Below are positions 38,353 through 47,531 of a DNA stretch of 64,000 nt, piece after piece. Positions within the stretch are counted from its first letter, which is position 1; each line of letters opens with the position of its first letter. Under the pieces are notes generated by a model. The model made no database searches. It was not told where the DNA came from and saw only the letters and a list, made by a program, of their open reading frames with translations. The translations under genes were made by a program, and so were the position numbers. The stretch is from Aquincola tertiaricarbonis (lineage in GTDB: Bacteria; Pseudomonadota; Gammaproteobacteria; Burkholderiales; Burkholderiaceae_C): the NCBI RefSeq assembly GCF_023573145.1, contig NZ_CP097636.1:2604001-2668000 (forward strand), given 5' to 3'.

Positions 38353-41300
38353 TTACCCCAGCCGCAGGTCGAGCGTGAATGGGAATTCCCGGCTGGGCTG
38401 CGCCGGCGCCACCTTCATCGCCCCCGGCGTGTGGCCGTTGGCGAAGAAGCGGGCCAGGCGACGGCTTTCGGCTTCGTACGCATTGATCGGGAAGGTGTCG
38501 TAGTTGCGGCCACCCGGGTGCGCCACGTGGTAGCGGCAGCCGCCGATCGAGCGGCCCAGCCAGTTGTCCACGATGTCGAAGGTGAGCGGTGCGTGCACGC
38601 CGATGGTGGGGTGCAGCGCCGAGGGCGGCTGCCACGCGCGGTAGCGCACGCCGCAGACGAACTCGCCGATGCGGCCGGTGGGCTGCAGCGGCACCGCATG
38701 GCCGTTGGCGGTGATGACGTGGCGGTTGTCGTTGAGGCCGGTGACCTTGACCTCCAGCCGCTCCAGCGACGAATCGACGTAACGCACCGTGCCGCCGATG
38801 GCGCCCTCCTCGCCCATCACGTGCCAGGGCTCCAGGGCGTTGCGCAGTGTGAGTTCGATGCCTTGCGTGGCCACGTGGCCCACCAGCGGGAAGCGGAACT
38901 CCAGGTGCGGCGCGAACCACTGCGCATCGAAGGCGAAGCCCGCGTGGTTGAGTTCGGCGATCACGTCGTCGAAGTCCATCTTCACGAAGGTGGGCAGCAG
39001 GAAGCGGTCGTGCAGGCCGGTGCCCCAGCGCGTGAGCCGCGTGGTGCCGTTGCCCTTGTAGGGCTGCTTCCAGAACCACGACACCAGCGCGCGCAGCAGC
39101 AGCTGCTGCACCAGGCTCATGCGGGCATGGGGCGGCATCTCGAAGGCACGCAGCTCCAGCAGGCCCAGCCGGCCGGTGGGGCCATCGGGCGAGTAGAGCT
39201 TGTCGATGCAGAACTCGGACCGGTGGGTGTTGCCGGTGACGTCGATCAGCACGTTGCGCAGCATGCGGTCGATCAGCCACGGCGGGCACTGACCGTAAAG
39301 GCCGATCTGCCGCTCGATCTCCTTCATCGCGATCTCGGCCTCGTAGACCTGGTCGTCACGCGCTTCGTCGATGCGGGGCGACTGGCTGGTGGGGCCGATG
39401 AAGAGACCGGAGAACAGGTAGCTCAGGCTGGGGTGGTTGTGCCAGAAGGTCAGCAGGCTGGGCAGCAGGTCGGGCCGGCGCAGGAAGGGGCTGTCGCCCG
39501 GCGTGGCGCCGCCCAGCACGAAGTGGTTGCCGCCGCCGGTGCCGGTGTGGCGGCCGTCGACCATGAACTTCTCGGTGGACAGGCGCGACTCATGCGCCGC
39601 CTGGTACAGGAACTCGGTGTGGTCCACCAGTTCGTCCCAGTTCTTGGCCGGGTGGATGTTGACCTCGATCACGCCCGGGTCGGGCGTGACCTGCAGCATC
39701 TTCAGGCGCGGATCACGCGGCGGCGGGTAGCCTTCCAGCACGATCTTCATGCCCAGCTCGGTGGCGGTGGCTTCCACCGCCACCAGCAGCTCCAGGTAGT
39801 CTTCCAGCGCCGACAGCGGCGGCATGAAGACGTAGAGCACACCGCTCTTGTGCTTGGCCAGGGCCTCGGCCTTGGGGCCGTTGGCGCGCATCGGGTCGCG
39901 CACTTCCACGCACAGGCCGGTGCGGGTGATCCAGCCCGCCGACTCGAAGCGCTGCGGGAAGCGGGCATCGGACGCCGCCGGCGCCTGCAGCGCGGCGGAA
40001 CGGCCCTCGCCCTGGCCGCCGACCTGGCCTTCTCCGGTGCCGGGCGCCCACGGCGAGCCACCCGGCTGGAAGCCCTGCACCACCGGCGACATGCCGCCCA
40101 CGGCGGTGACGCCACCCGGCGTGCCGAAGGCCACGGCACCGGCGACACCGGTGCCGGCCGTGCCCACCGGGTATTGCGCACGCAGCGCGGCGGCGCTGGG
40201 CAGCGCTGCCTTGGGCGAGAACGGGTCCTGCTCGATCAGGTACGGGTAGTCACCTTCCTTGACCCAGGGCAGCGAGTCCAGCGGCAGGCGGTAGCCCATC
40301 GGCGAATCGCCGGGCACCAGGTACATGCGCTCGTCGCGGAAGAACCAGGGGCCGGTGACCCAGCGCGGGCCGCCGACACCGGGCGCCTCGTTCGGCTTGA
40401 GCGGCAGCAGGTAGCCCACCACGCTTTCCAGGCCCTGGTCGAACACGCGGCGCAGGCGGGCGCGTTCCAGCTCGTCGCCCAGGCGCGAGTCGAACGGGTC
40501 GACGTTGACCGGCAGGCGGCGCTCACGCCACAGGTAGTACCAGGTGTCTTCGTAGCCGGGCTGCACCCACTTGTCTTCCACGCCCAGCTTGCGCGTCAGC
40601 GTGTGGACGAAGGCCTTGGCATCGTCGCTGGTGTAGTGGTGCTGCTCGCGCTCGTCGGCGAACAGCGCCGGGTCCTGCCAGCAGGGCTCGCCATCGGCGC
40701 GCCAGCAGATGGACAGCGCCCAGCGCGGCAGTTGCTCGCCCGGGTACCACTTGCCCTGTCCGAAGTGCAGGAAGCCGCCCGCGCCGTAGCGGTCGCGCAG
40801 CTTCTGCGTCAGGCCCTGGGCAAGGCCGCGCTTGGTGGGGCCCAGCGCATCGGTGTTCCATTCGGCACCGTCGCGGTCGTCGACGCTGACGAAGGTGGGC
40901 TCGCCGCCCATGGTCAGGCGCACGTCGTCCTGCACCAGCTGGCTATCCACCTGGTGGCCCAGCGCCAGCACCTGCTGCCACTGGTCGTCGGTGTAGGGCA
41001 TGGTCACGCGCGGCGACTCGTAGATGCGCGTGATCTGCATGTGGTGCTCGAAGGTCACCTCGCACTCGTCCACCGCGCCTTCCACCGGAGCGGCGCTGGA
41101 AGGCTCGGGCGTGCAGGCCACGGGAATGTGGCCTTCGCCGGCCAGCAGGCCGGAGGTGGGATCGAGGCCGATCCAGCCGGCGCCGGGCAGGAACACTTCG
41201 CACCAAGCGTGCAGGTCGGTGAAGTCGACTTCGGTGCCGCTGGGGCCGTCGAGCGACTTGACGTCGGGCTTGAGCTGGATCAGGTAGCCGGAGACGAAGC

Positions 41301-41895
41301 GCGCGGCCAGGCCCATGTGGCGCAGCACCTGCACCAGCAGCCAGCCGGTGTCGCGGCAGGAACCGCTGCCCAGCGTCAGCGTTTCTTCGGGCGTCTGCAC
41401 GCCGGGTTCCAGGCGCACCAGGTAGCGGATCTCCTGCTGCAGGCGCTGGTTGATGCCGACCAGGAAATCGATGGTGCGCTGTTCGGTGCGCGGAATGCTG
41501 TCGACCAGCGCCTTGAAGCGCGGCGACAGCTCGCACTTGGACAGGTAGGGCGCCAGGTCGTGCTCGGTGCCGGGGGCGTACTTGAACGGGAAGTTCTCGG
41601 CCTCGGGCTCGAGGAAGAAGTCGAACGGGTTGTAGACCGCCATCTCGGCGACCAGGTCGACCGTGATGGTGAATTCGGTCGTTTTCTCGGGGAAGACCAA
41701 GCGGGCCAGGTAGTTGGCGAACGGGTCCTGCTGCCAGTTGTTGAAGTGCTGGGTCGGCTCGACGCGCAGCGAGTAGCTCAGGATGGGGGTGCGGCAGTGC
41801 GGCGCGGGCCGCAGTCGGACGACTTGGGGGGAGAGGCTGACGCGACGGTCGTAGCGATAGCGCGTGACGTGGTTGAGAGCGACGTGAATGGCCAC
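38353..41895 (-). CDS. Transglutaminase-like domain fused to DUF2126
   Basis: A 1180-residue protein with a GTG start at 41895, preceded by AAAGGAAC. The N-terminal transglutaminase module (1-280) has a likely triad C180 (GSGSCRDTGW), H229 (DLHAWCEVF) and D245 (GLDPTSG). The remainder is DUF2126 (COG4196-like) with VRLTMGGEPTFVSVDDRDGAEWN, GFLHFGQGKWYPGEQLPRWALSICWR, ILEGYPPP-type segments and FMVDGRHTGTGGGNHFVLGG. A Gly/Ala-rich linker (about 625-690) lies inside DUF2126. The RHTGTGGGNH region resembles a catalytic site of a carboxylate-amine ligase-like fold, but this is only inferred. First gene of the five-gene operon. Confidence 0.88.
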   Translation of the reverse strand: MAIHVALNHVTRYRYDRRVSLSPQVVRLRPAPHCRTPILSYSLRVEPTQHFNNWQQDPFANYLARLVFPEKTTEFTITVDLVAEMAVYNPFDFFLEPEAENFPFKYAPGTEHDLAPYLSKCELSPRFKALVDSIPRTEQRTIDFLVGINQRLQQEIRYLVRLEPGVQTPEETLTLGSGSCRDTGWLLVQVLRHMGLAARFVSGYLIQLKPDVKSLDGPSGTEVDFTDLHAWCEVFLPGAGWIGLDPTSGLLAGEGHIPVACTPEPSSAAPVEGAVDECEVTFEHHMQITRIYESPRVTMPYTDDQWQQVLALGHQVDSQLVQDDVRLTMGGEPTFVSVDDRDGAEWNTDALGPTKRGLAQGLTQKLRDRYGAGGFLHFGQGKWYPGEQLPRWALSICWRADGEPCWQDPALFADEREQHHYTSDDAKAFVHTLTRKLGVEDKWVQPGYEDTWYYLWRERRLPVNVDPFDSRLGDELERARLRRVFDQGLESVVGYLLPLKPNEAPGVGGPRWVTGPWFFRDERMYLVPGDSPMGYRLPLDSLPWVKEGDYPYLIEQDPFSPKAALPSAAALRAQYPVGTAGTGVAGAVAFGTPGGVTAVGGMSPVVQGFQPGGSPWAPGTGEGQVGGQGEGRSAALQAPAASDARFPQRFESAGWITRTGLCVEVRDPMRANGPKAEALAKHKSGVLYVFMPPLSALEDYLELLVAVEATATELGMKIVLEGYPPPRDPRLKMLQVTPDPGVIEVNIHPAKNWDELVDHTEFLYQAAHESRLSTEKFMVDGRHTGTGGGNHFVLGGATPGDSPFLRRPDLLPSLLTFWHNHPSLSYLFSGLFIGPTSQSPRIDEARDDQVYEAEIAMKEIERQIGLYGQCPPWLIDRMLRNVLIDVTGNTHRSEFCIDKLYSPDGPTGRLGLLELRAFEMPPHARMSLVQQLLLRALVSWFWKQPYKGNGTTRLTRWGTGLHDRFLLPTFVKMDFDDVIAELNHAGFAFDAQWFAPHLEFRFPLVGHVATQGIELTLRNALEPWHVMGEEGAIGGTVRYVDSSLERLEVKVTGLNDNRHVITANGHAVPLQPTGRIGEFVCGVRYRAWQPPSALHPTIGVHAPLTFDIVDNWLGRSIGGCRYHVAHPGGRNYDTFPINAYEAESRRLARFFANGHTPGAMKVAPAQPSREFPFTLDLRLG

Positions 41896-41942
41896 GAACG
41901 GTTCCTTTATCTGACTTCGGATGCGATGCAACTTCCACGCCA

Positions 41943-44447
41943 TCACGGTGACGGCGGTGGCCGACGCCAAAACTGCTGGGACGTCTGACGTGCACAGGAC
42001 ATGGCACCCTCCCGCCATGTCCAGGCGCCGCAAGTATCGCTGCGCACCACGGCAATGCCGGCCTCGCTGTAGCGCGCAAGCACCGCGGCATGCGGATGGC
42101 CGAAGCGGTTGAGGTAGCCCGCCTGCACCACCGCCACCCGTGGCGCCACCGCCTGCAGCCACGCCGGGCTGGACGAGGTGCGGCTGCCATGGTGGGGCAC
42201 CAGCAGCACGTCGCTGCGCAGGCGGGCGCCCTGCGTGGCCAGCAGCCAGGCTTCCTGCGGCGCCTCGATGTCGCCCGTCAGCAGCACGCTGCGGCCGACG
42301 GCATCCACCACCCTCAGCACGCAGCTGCGCGCATTGGGGCGCATCGGCTGTGAATATGAGCCGGCCGGCGGGTGCAGCACCTCGAAGCGCACACCGTCCC
42401 AGGCCCAGTGCTGGCCGGCCTCGCAGCGCTGCTGCGGCCGGGGGCCGGCCAGCAGCGGATGGCCCTCTTCCAGCGAGCTGAGCAGCGCCGCCACCGGCAG
42501 GCCGGCCATCAGCGAGGCGGCGCCGCCCACGTGGTCGCTGTCGCGGTGGCTGAGCAGCAGCAGGTCGATGCGGCGTTCGCCCCGGGCCTGCAGCAGCGGC
42601 AGCAGCACGCGGGCACCGGCGTCGTTGCCGCCGTCGCTGGCGGCCTGTACCGGGCCGCTGCCGTAGGCCGGCCCGGTGTCGAACACCAGCAGATGCCGCC
42701 GCGTGCGCAGCAGCACGGCGGTGCCCTGGCCGATGTCCACCGCCACCACCTCCAGCCCGCCTTCAGCCGGCCGCTGCGGTGGCGGCCACAGCAGCGGCAA
42801 CAGCAACGGCAGGCCCAGCAGCCGCCAGCGCCAGGGCAGGCGCAGCACGCCCAGCAGGCCACCGGCCAGGCCGGCCAGCTGCGCCCAGGCCGGCGCCGCC
42901 GCCACCGTGAACACCGCGCCCGGCACTTCCTGCAGCACCTGCAGCAACGCCGCCAGGCCTTGCAGCACCGCCGCGGCCAGCCACCACAGCGGCGGCAGCA
43001 GCAGGCCGGCCAGCGCCAGCGGCGTGACCAGCAGCGTCACCAGCGGAATGGCCAGCAGGTTGGCCACGAAGCCCACCAGCGACAGCTGCTGAAAGCACAC
43101 CAGCGTGAGCGGCGCCAGCCCCAGCGTGGCGACGGCCTGGGCCCGCAGCAGTCCCTGCGAAGCGTGGCTGGCGTGGCGGCGCAGCCGGGCCAGGAGGCCC
43201 GGAGGCACAAGCGGCACGTCGTCCGCCTCCGTCGGCGCTGCCGGCGCGGTGTGGGGCCCGGGACCCGACGCCATCAACAAGCCCACCGCCGCGAACGACA
43301 GCCAGAAACCCGGCTGCAGCAGCGCCCAGGGGTCGAAGGCGGTGACCACCGCGGCCGCGGCCAGCAGCACCAGCGGCGCAGGCCAGTGCAGGCCGGCCTG
43401 CGCCAGCATCGCGGCGGTGGCCAGCATCCACACGGTGCGCTGGGCCGGCACGCCCCAGCCGGCGAAGGCGGCATAAGCCGCGGCCACCGCCACGCCGCCC
43501 CAGCGCGCGGCCACCGGCGCCGGGCCACAACGCAGGGCGGTGGCACTGCGCCGCCACACCCGACCGATGGCCCAGGCCGCCAGCCAGGCCAGCATGGTCA
43601 CGTGCAGGCCGCTGATGCTCATCAGGTGGGCCACGCCGGTGTCGCGGAACAGGCGCCAGTCGCCAGCCTCGATGGCCGCCTGGTCGCCCAGCACCAGCGC
43701 GGCCAGCACGCCGGCGCTGCGCTCATCGGCCACCTGGCGCATCAAGGCATCCCGCGCCTGCTGGCGCACAGCGGCCAGCGAAGCCCAGGGCGCCGGCGCC
43801 AGGCGCTGCGGCGGGGTGGCACCGCCGTCACGCACGCTGCCGGTGGCGCGGATGCCTTGCTCGAACAACCAAAGCTCGCGGTCGAAGCCGTGCGGGTTGA
43901 CCAGCCCGTGGGGCTGGCGCAGGCGCACCGGCAGGCGCCAGCGCTCACCGGCGCGCAGGCCGGTGGCCACCACCGGCATCGCCGGGCCGGCATCGTCGGC
44001 CTCGTCGCGGCCGGCGTACCAGCCCAGCAGCACCCGCCGCGGCACCAACACCGGCCGGCCCTGGTGCTGCGCGGCCTGCACCTCGAACACAAAGCGCACG
44101 CCACCCGGCACGCTGCGCGGCAGGTCGGCCACCGTGCCTTCCGCCAGCAGCACCTGGTTCTCCAGCGCGGGCGGCACGGCCTCGGCCAGCACCACGCTGG
44201 CGCGCCACGCGGACAGGCCCAGCCCTGAACCCGTCAGGCCGGCCATGGCCAGCGGCAGCCACCAGCGCGGCGGCCGGCCGCGCCAGGCGAGGCAGGCCGC
44301 CAGCAAGACCACCGGCAGCGAAGCCGCCACGCAGGCCGCGGCATGCCACCACGGCCAGGCGCTGGGAAGCAGGCAGGCCAGCAGCACGCCGCCGAGCCAT
44401 GCGACTACCAGCCCGGCGAGCTGCAGGCCCGCCGCGTGTCCTCCCAT
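41943..44447 (-). CDS. comEC: ComEC/Rec2 DNA-uptake channel
   Basis: The inner-membrane channel that passes single-stranded DNA during natural transformation, 834 residues. Competence domain motif: GVAHLMSISGLHVTMLAWLAAW. A metallo-beta-lactamase domain at the C-terminus (about 580-820) contains VVAVDIGQGTAVLLRTRRHLLVFDTGP and LLLSHRDSDHVGG. Both an N-terminal OB-like DUF4131 region and the C-terminal domain are complete. Divergent from the RidA-like gene across 89 bases. Confidence 0.93.
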   Translation of the reverse strand: MGGHAAGLQLAGLVVAWLGGVLLACLLPSAWPWWHAAACVAASLPVVLLAACLAWRGRPPRWWLPLAMAGLTGSGLGLSAWRASVVLAEAVPPALENQVLLAEGTVADLPRSVPGGVRFVFEVQAAQHQGRPVLVPRRVLLGWYAGRDEADDAGPAMPVVATGLRAGERWRLPVRLRQPHGLVNPHGFDRELWLFEQGIRATGSVRDGGATPPQRLAPAPWASLAAVRQQARDALMRQVADERSAGVLAALVLGDQAAIEAGDWRLFRDTGVAHLMSISGLHVTMLAWLAAWAIGRVWRRSATALRCGPAPVAARWGGVAVAAAYAAFAGWGVPAQRTVWMLATAAMLAQAGLHWPAPLVLLAAAAVVTAFDPWALLQPGFWLSFAAVGLLMASGPGPHTAPAAPTEADDVPLVPPGLLARLRRHASHASQGLLRAQAVATLGLAPLTLVCFQQLSLVGFVANLLAIPLVTLLVTPLALAGLLLPPLWWLAAAVLQGLAALLQVLQEVPGAVFTVAAAPAWAQLAGLAGGLLGVLRLPWRWRLLGLPLLLPLLWPPPQRPAEGGLEVVAVDIGQGTAVLLRTRRHLLVFDTGPAYGSGPVQAASDGGNDAGARVLLPLLQARGERRIDLLLLSHRDSDHVGGAASLMAGLPVAALLSSLEEGHPLLAGPRPQQRCEAGQHWAWDGVRFEVLHPPAGSYSQPMRPNARSCVLRVVDAVGRSVLLTGDIEAPQEAWLLATQGARLRSDVLLVPHHGSRTSSSPAWLQAVAPRVAVVQAGYLNRFGHPHAAVLARYSEAGIAVVRSDTCGAWTWREGAMSCARQTSQQFWRRPPPSP

Positions 44448-44536
44448 GCGGCGAGTGTAGGCACGAGCCCCTCTTTCGGGGGTGTACGATCCCGCGCTCT
44501 TTCTTCCCTCCGTCCGTCCCGAAGGATCACGCCACC

Positions 44537-45007
44537 ATGTCTTCCCCGATTGCCGAACGCCTGAAGTCCCTGGGCATCACGCTGCCCGCCGTCGCCACGC
44601 CGGCCGCGGCCTACGTGCCCTTCGTGCAGACGGGCAACCTGGTGTTCATCTCGGGCCACATCGCCAAGAAGGACGGCAAGCCCTGGGTCGGCAAGCTGGG
44701 CGCCACCATGACCACCGACGAAGGCAAGGCCGCCGCACGCGCCATCGCCATCGACCTGATGGGCACGCTGAGCGCGGCCGTCGGCGGCGACCTGGGCCGG
44801 GTCAAGCGCATCGTCAAGCTGATGAGCCTGGTCAACAGCACGCTGGAATTCACCGAGGCGCACCTGGTGACCAACGGCGCTTCCGAACTGCTGGGCGAGG
44901 TGTTCGGTGCCGAGGTCGGCGCCCATGCGCGCAGCGCGTTCTCGGTGGCGCAGATCCCGATGGGCGCCTGTGTCGAGATCGAGCTGATCGCCGAAGTCGC
45001 AGCGTGA
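44537..45007 (+). CDS. RidA/YjgF/YER057c family protein
   Basis: A 156-residue protein of the extended YjgF clade (YjgF-like with FVQTGNLVFISGHIAKKDGKPWVGKLG and AFSVAQIPMGACVEIELIAEV). Canonical RidA deaminates reactive enamine/imine intermediates; this longer subtype keeps the fold, but the catalytic arginine seen in RidA cannot be assigned with certainty here. The ATG at 44537 lies 11 bases after GAAGGA. Its stop overlaps the dsbB GTG start (GTGA). Confidence 0.88.
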   Translation: MSSPIAERLKSLGITLPAVATPAAAYVPFVQTGNLVFISGHIAKKDGKPWVGKLGATMTTDEGKAAARAIAIDLMGTLSAAVGGDLGRVKRIVKLMSLVNSTLEFTEAHLVTNGASELLGEVFGAEVGAHARSAFSVAQIPMGACVEIELIAEVAA

Positions 45008-45492
45008 GGGCCGCGGATTCGCCGGCCCGGCGCAGCAATGCGTGGCTGGGCATGATCGCGCTGGTGTCGCTGGCCGCGGTGGCGGCGGCGCTGGTGTCGC
45101 AGCATGTGTTCGACATGCAGCCCTGCCCCTGGTGCGTGCTGCAGCGGGTGATCTTCGTGGCCATCGCCATCGCCTGTGTCATCGGCCTGGTCCTCCGCAA
45201 CGGTCTGGGCCGCGGGCTGTCGGCCCTGCTGGTGCTGCTGCTGTCGCTCAGCGGCGTGGCGGCGGCGCTGTGGCAGCACTTCGTGGCCGCGGCCACCGCC
45301 TCGTGCAACCTCACGCTGGCCGACCGCATCGTCAGCGGCCTGGGGTTGGACGGCTGGGCGCCCGAGGTGTTCCAGGCCCGCGCCTCCTGTGCCGATGCGG
45401 CGGTGAAGGTGCTGGGCGTGCCCTACGAATTCTTCAGCCTGGCGCTGTTCGTGGTGTTCGCGCTGGCCGCGCTGCGGCTGCTGCGCCGCTGA
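45004..45492 (+). CDS. dsbB: Disulfide bond formation protein B
   Basis: An inner-membrane quinone reductase that reoxidises DsbA. The 162 residues have four membrane helices and two redox cysteine pairs: C41-C44 (QPCPWCVLQR) and C101/C129 (ASCNL, ASCAD). The start is taken as the GTG at 45004 that overlaps the preceding stop; an ATG at 45052 (MIALVSL) would cut off the N-terminal arm. Confidence 0.93.
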   Translation: MRAADSPARRSNAWLGMIALVSLAAVAAALVSQHVFDMQPCPWCVLQRVIFVAIAIACVIGLVLRNGLGRGLSALLVLLLSLSGVAAALWQHFVAAATASCNLTLADRIVSGLGLDGWAPEVFQARASCADAAVKVLGVPYEFFSLALFVVFALAALRLLRR

Positions 45493-45511
45493 AAGCACCG
45501 CGCCCTTGGGG

Positions 45512-46165
45512 TCACGGCGCCGACAGGCGCAGGGCCACGATGCGCTTGCGCGTGCCCGGGTGGGTGGCCGAGTCCTTCTGCACCCCGTAGCGGGTGAAGG
45601 CGGCCACCGCCGCCTCCATGCCATGGCCCAGGCGGCCGATGAGCTGCAGCGCATAGGCATCGGCGCCCAGCTCCTGTTCATGCGACAGCGCCGACATGTC
45701 GCGGCCCAGCAGGCCGGCCACCGCATCGGTGCGCGACTGCAACACCTCGGCCGGGATGTGACGCTGGTACACGCGGCCCACCGCCGCCCAGTCGGCATGC
45801 GCCACATGGCCCAGCTCATGCGCCAGCACGAAGAGGCGTTCACCCTCGGGCCGCGACGCCAGGTCGGCATGCACCACGATCAAGCGGCCATGGAAGGTCT
45901 CGGCCACCACCGGGCCCTGCACCACCTGCAAGCCCACCGCGCGGCCTGCCAGCCCATCGGCCGCCGCCAGCACCCGCTGGAAACTGGCCTGCAGCACGCG
46001 GGCGCGCGCATCGTCCGCGTCCACCGGTGAGAGCTGCGCCAGGCGCAGCGACTGCGAGCGGTCAAGCACGTCCAGGATGTTGTCGGCCGCGCTGGCAGGC
46101 AGGACCGACAGCAGGCCGAAGGCGGCCAGCAGCAGGGCCGACAGGGCTTTGATGGACGGCGGCAT
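45512..46165 (-). CDS. M48-family zinc metallopeptidase, exported
   Basis: A 217-residue protein with a clear signal peptide (to about residue 26, PASAADN). The zinc motif HELGH is at 116-120, and the third ligand is probably the glutamate in SHEQELGADAYALQLI. It is shorter than BepA and lacks TPRs, resembling small periplasmic M48 proteases. ATG at 46165 is chosen for GGAGAAG just upstream; a further upstream ATG would add residues before the signal peptide. Convergent with dsbB. Confidence 0.88.
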   Translation of the reverse strand: MPPSIKALSALLLAAFGLLSVLPASAADNILDVLDRSQSLRLAQLSPVDADDARARVLQASFQRVLAAADGLAGRAVGLQVVQGPVVAETFHGRLIVVHADLASRPEGERLFVLAHELGHVAHADWAAVGRVYQRHIPAEVLQSRTDAVAGLLGRDMSALSHEQELGADAYALQLIGRLGHGMEAAVAAFTRYGVQKDSATHPGTRKRIVALRLSAP

Positions 46166-46270
46166 CGACTTCTCCGGTGGGCCGACCCCCACGGGCGGCA
46201 GCCTCCGCGGTGCAACATGCATACCCAGGATCTAGGGTTTACCCCCAAATCCCGCCACCGTCCGCGGGTG

Positions 46271-47458
46271 TCAGGTCGGCAGCCGGCGTGCGCCCCAGGC
46301 CATCAGCAGCGCCGCGGCCACCAACACCGTCAGGCCGCCGGTCAGCGAAGTGGCATGGGCCACGCCGCCGATCAGCGGCGGCCCGGCCACGAAGCCCAGG
46401 TAGCCCAGCGACGACACCGCCGCGATGCCCGCCGCCGGTGCCACGCCCGGTGCGCGGCTGGCTGCCATGAGGAGGATGGGCACCACGTTGGCCAGGCCTG
46501 CACCCACCAGCGCCAGCGCCGGCACCGCCACCCAGGCGCTGTGCGCCAGCAGCGCGGTGCTCATGGCCGCCGCCGCCAGCAGGCCGCTGCCGGCCAGCAG
46601 CCGCGGTGCGGGAATGTGCGTGCGCAACCAGTCACCGGCAAAGCGGGTCAGCGCCATTGCGCCGGCAAAAGCCGCGTAGCCGGCAGCGCCCACCGCTTGG
46701 TCCTGCTGCAGGTCCTGCACGATCCACAGCACGCTCCAGTCGTAGATCGCGCCTTCGGCCATCAGGCCGGCGGCCCCCAGCAGGCCCAGCAGCACCAGCA
46801 GGCCGGTCCAGCGGCGGCGCGGGCCGTCGGCGGGGTCGTGCTCCACCGCCGGGTGCTCGGGCAGCATGCGGGCCGAGACGGTGAGCATCACCAGCAGCGC
46901 GGCGGCGCAGGCGCCCGCCAGCTGCCACAGCGCCGGCACCTGGGCGTGCAACAGCAGGCCGCCGACACCGGCGCCGGTCATCGCACCCAGGCTCCACATG
47001 CCGTGGAAGCCGCTCATCACCTTGAGGCCGCCACGCGTTTCCAGCAGCGAGCCTTCGGCATTGATGGCCACGTCGAACAGCGCGGTGGAGGCACCGAACA
47101 CGCCCAGCAGCAGCACCAGCGGCAACATGGCCAGCGGCGCGCCGCTGCCGCTGGAAGGCAGCAGCACCGAAGCCAGCGAGACGCACAACGTGAGCCCCGC
47201 CAGCTGCGTCACCCGCCGCGGCCCCAGCCATTCCACGATGGTGCCGGCCCGCAGCAGGCACAGCACCGCCCCCACCGCCGCGGCCAGCAACGCGATGGAC
47301 AACTGCCCTTCCGACAACGCGTAGTGCGCCTTGGCGCTGGGCACGTGGGTGCCCCAGCTGCCGGTGATGAAGCCGAACGCGAAGAACTGGGCCCGCGTGG
47401 CGAAGCGCGCGCGCCGCAGCTGGCGGTCGGTGAGGTCGGCGGCGGGCGATGGCGGCAT
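46271..47458 (-). CDS. MFS transporter
   Basis: A 395-residue major facilitator with about 12 membrane segments, of the YbjJ-like group: ARFATRAQFFAFGFITGSWGTHVPSAKAHYALSEGQLSIALLAAAVGAV and FDVAINAEGSLLETRGGLKVMSGFHGMWSLGAMTGAG are typical. The substrate is unknown; divergent DeoR regulator suggests a carbohydrate-related compound. The frame opens at 47521, but that start would leave no promoter for the divergent regulator, so ATG 47458 (MPPSPAADL) is preferred. Confidence 0.87.
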   Translation of the reverse strand: MPPSPAADLTDRQLRRARFATRAQFFAFGFITGSWGTHVPSAKAHYALSEGQLSIALLAAAVGAVLCLLRAGTIVEWLGPRRVTQLAGLTLCVSLASVLLPSSGSGAPLAMLPLVLLLGVFGASTALFDVAINAEGSLLETRGGLKVMSGFHGMWSLGAMTGAGVGGLLLHAQVPALWQLAGACAAALLVMLTVSARMLPEHPAVEHDPADGPRRRWTGLLVLLGLLGAAGLMAEGAIYDWSVLWIVQDLQQDQAVGAAGYAAFAGAMALTRFAGDWLRTHIPAPRLLAGSGLLAAAAMSTALLAHSAWVAVPALALVGAGLANVVPILLMAASRAPGVAPAAGIAAVSSLGYLGFVAGPPLIGGVAHATSLTGGLTVLVAAALLMAWGARRLPT

Positions 47459-47481
47459 GGGTCGGCGGGCGGGTGAGGTGT

Positions 47482-47510
47482 TTGCACGATTATGCACACT
47501 CAAATACATT
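47482..47510 (+). promoter_or_regulatory. Divergent promoter/operator, MFS-deoR
   Basis: On the plus strand TTGCAC and TACATT are 17 bases apart and would place transcription just before the deoR start. On the minus strand CATAAT (47489-47494) is a good -10 for the transporter gene. TGCAC occurs twice, 10 bases apart (TTGCACGATTATGCACA), which may be the operator of the DeoR-type repressor. Confidence 0.45.
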
Positions 47511-47531
47511 CCCGCATTCAATCACCGCGCA

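Noticed and set aside
37336..41988. A 1550-residue plus-strand open frame
   Set aside because: It lies antisense to two long, well-conserved genes and its translation is His/Ala/Val/Gly-rich, the typical mirror of high-GC coding DNA.
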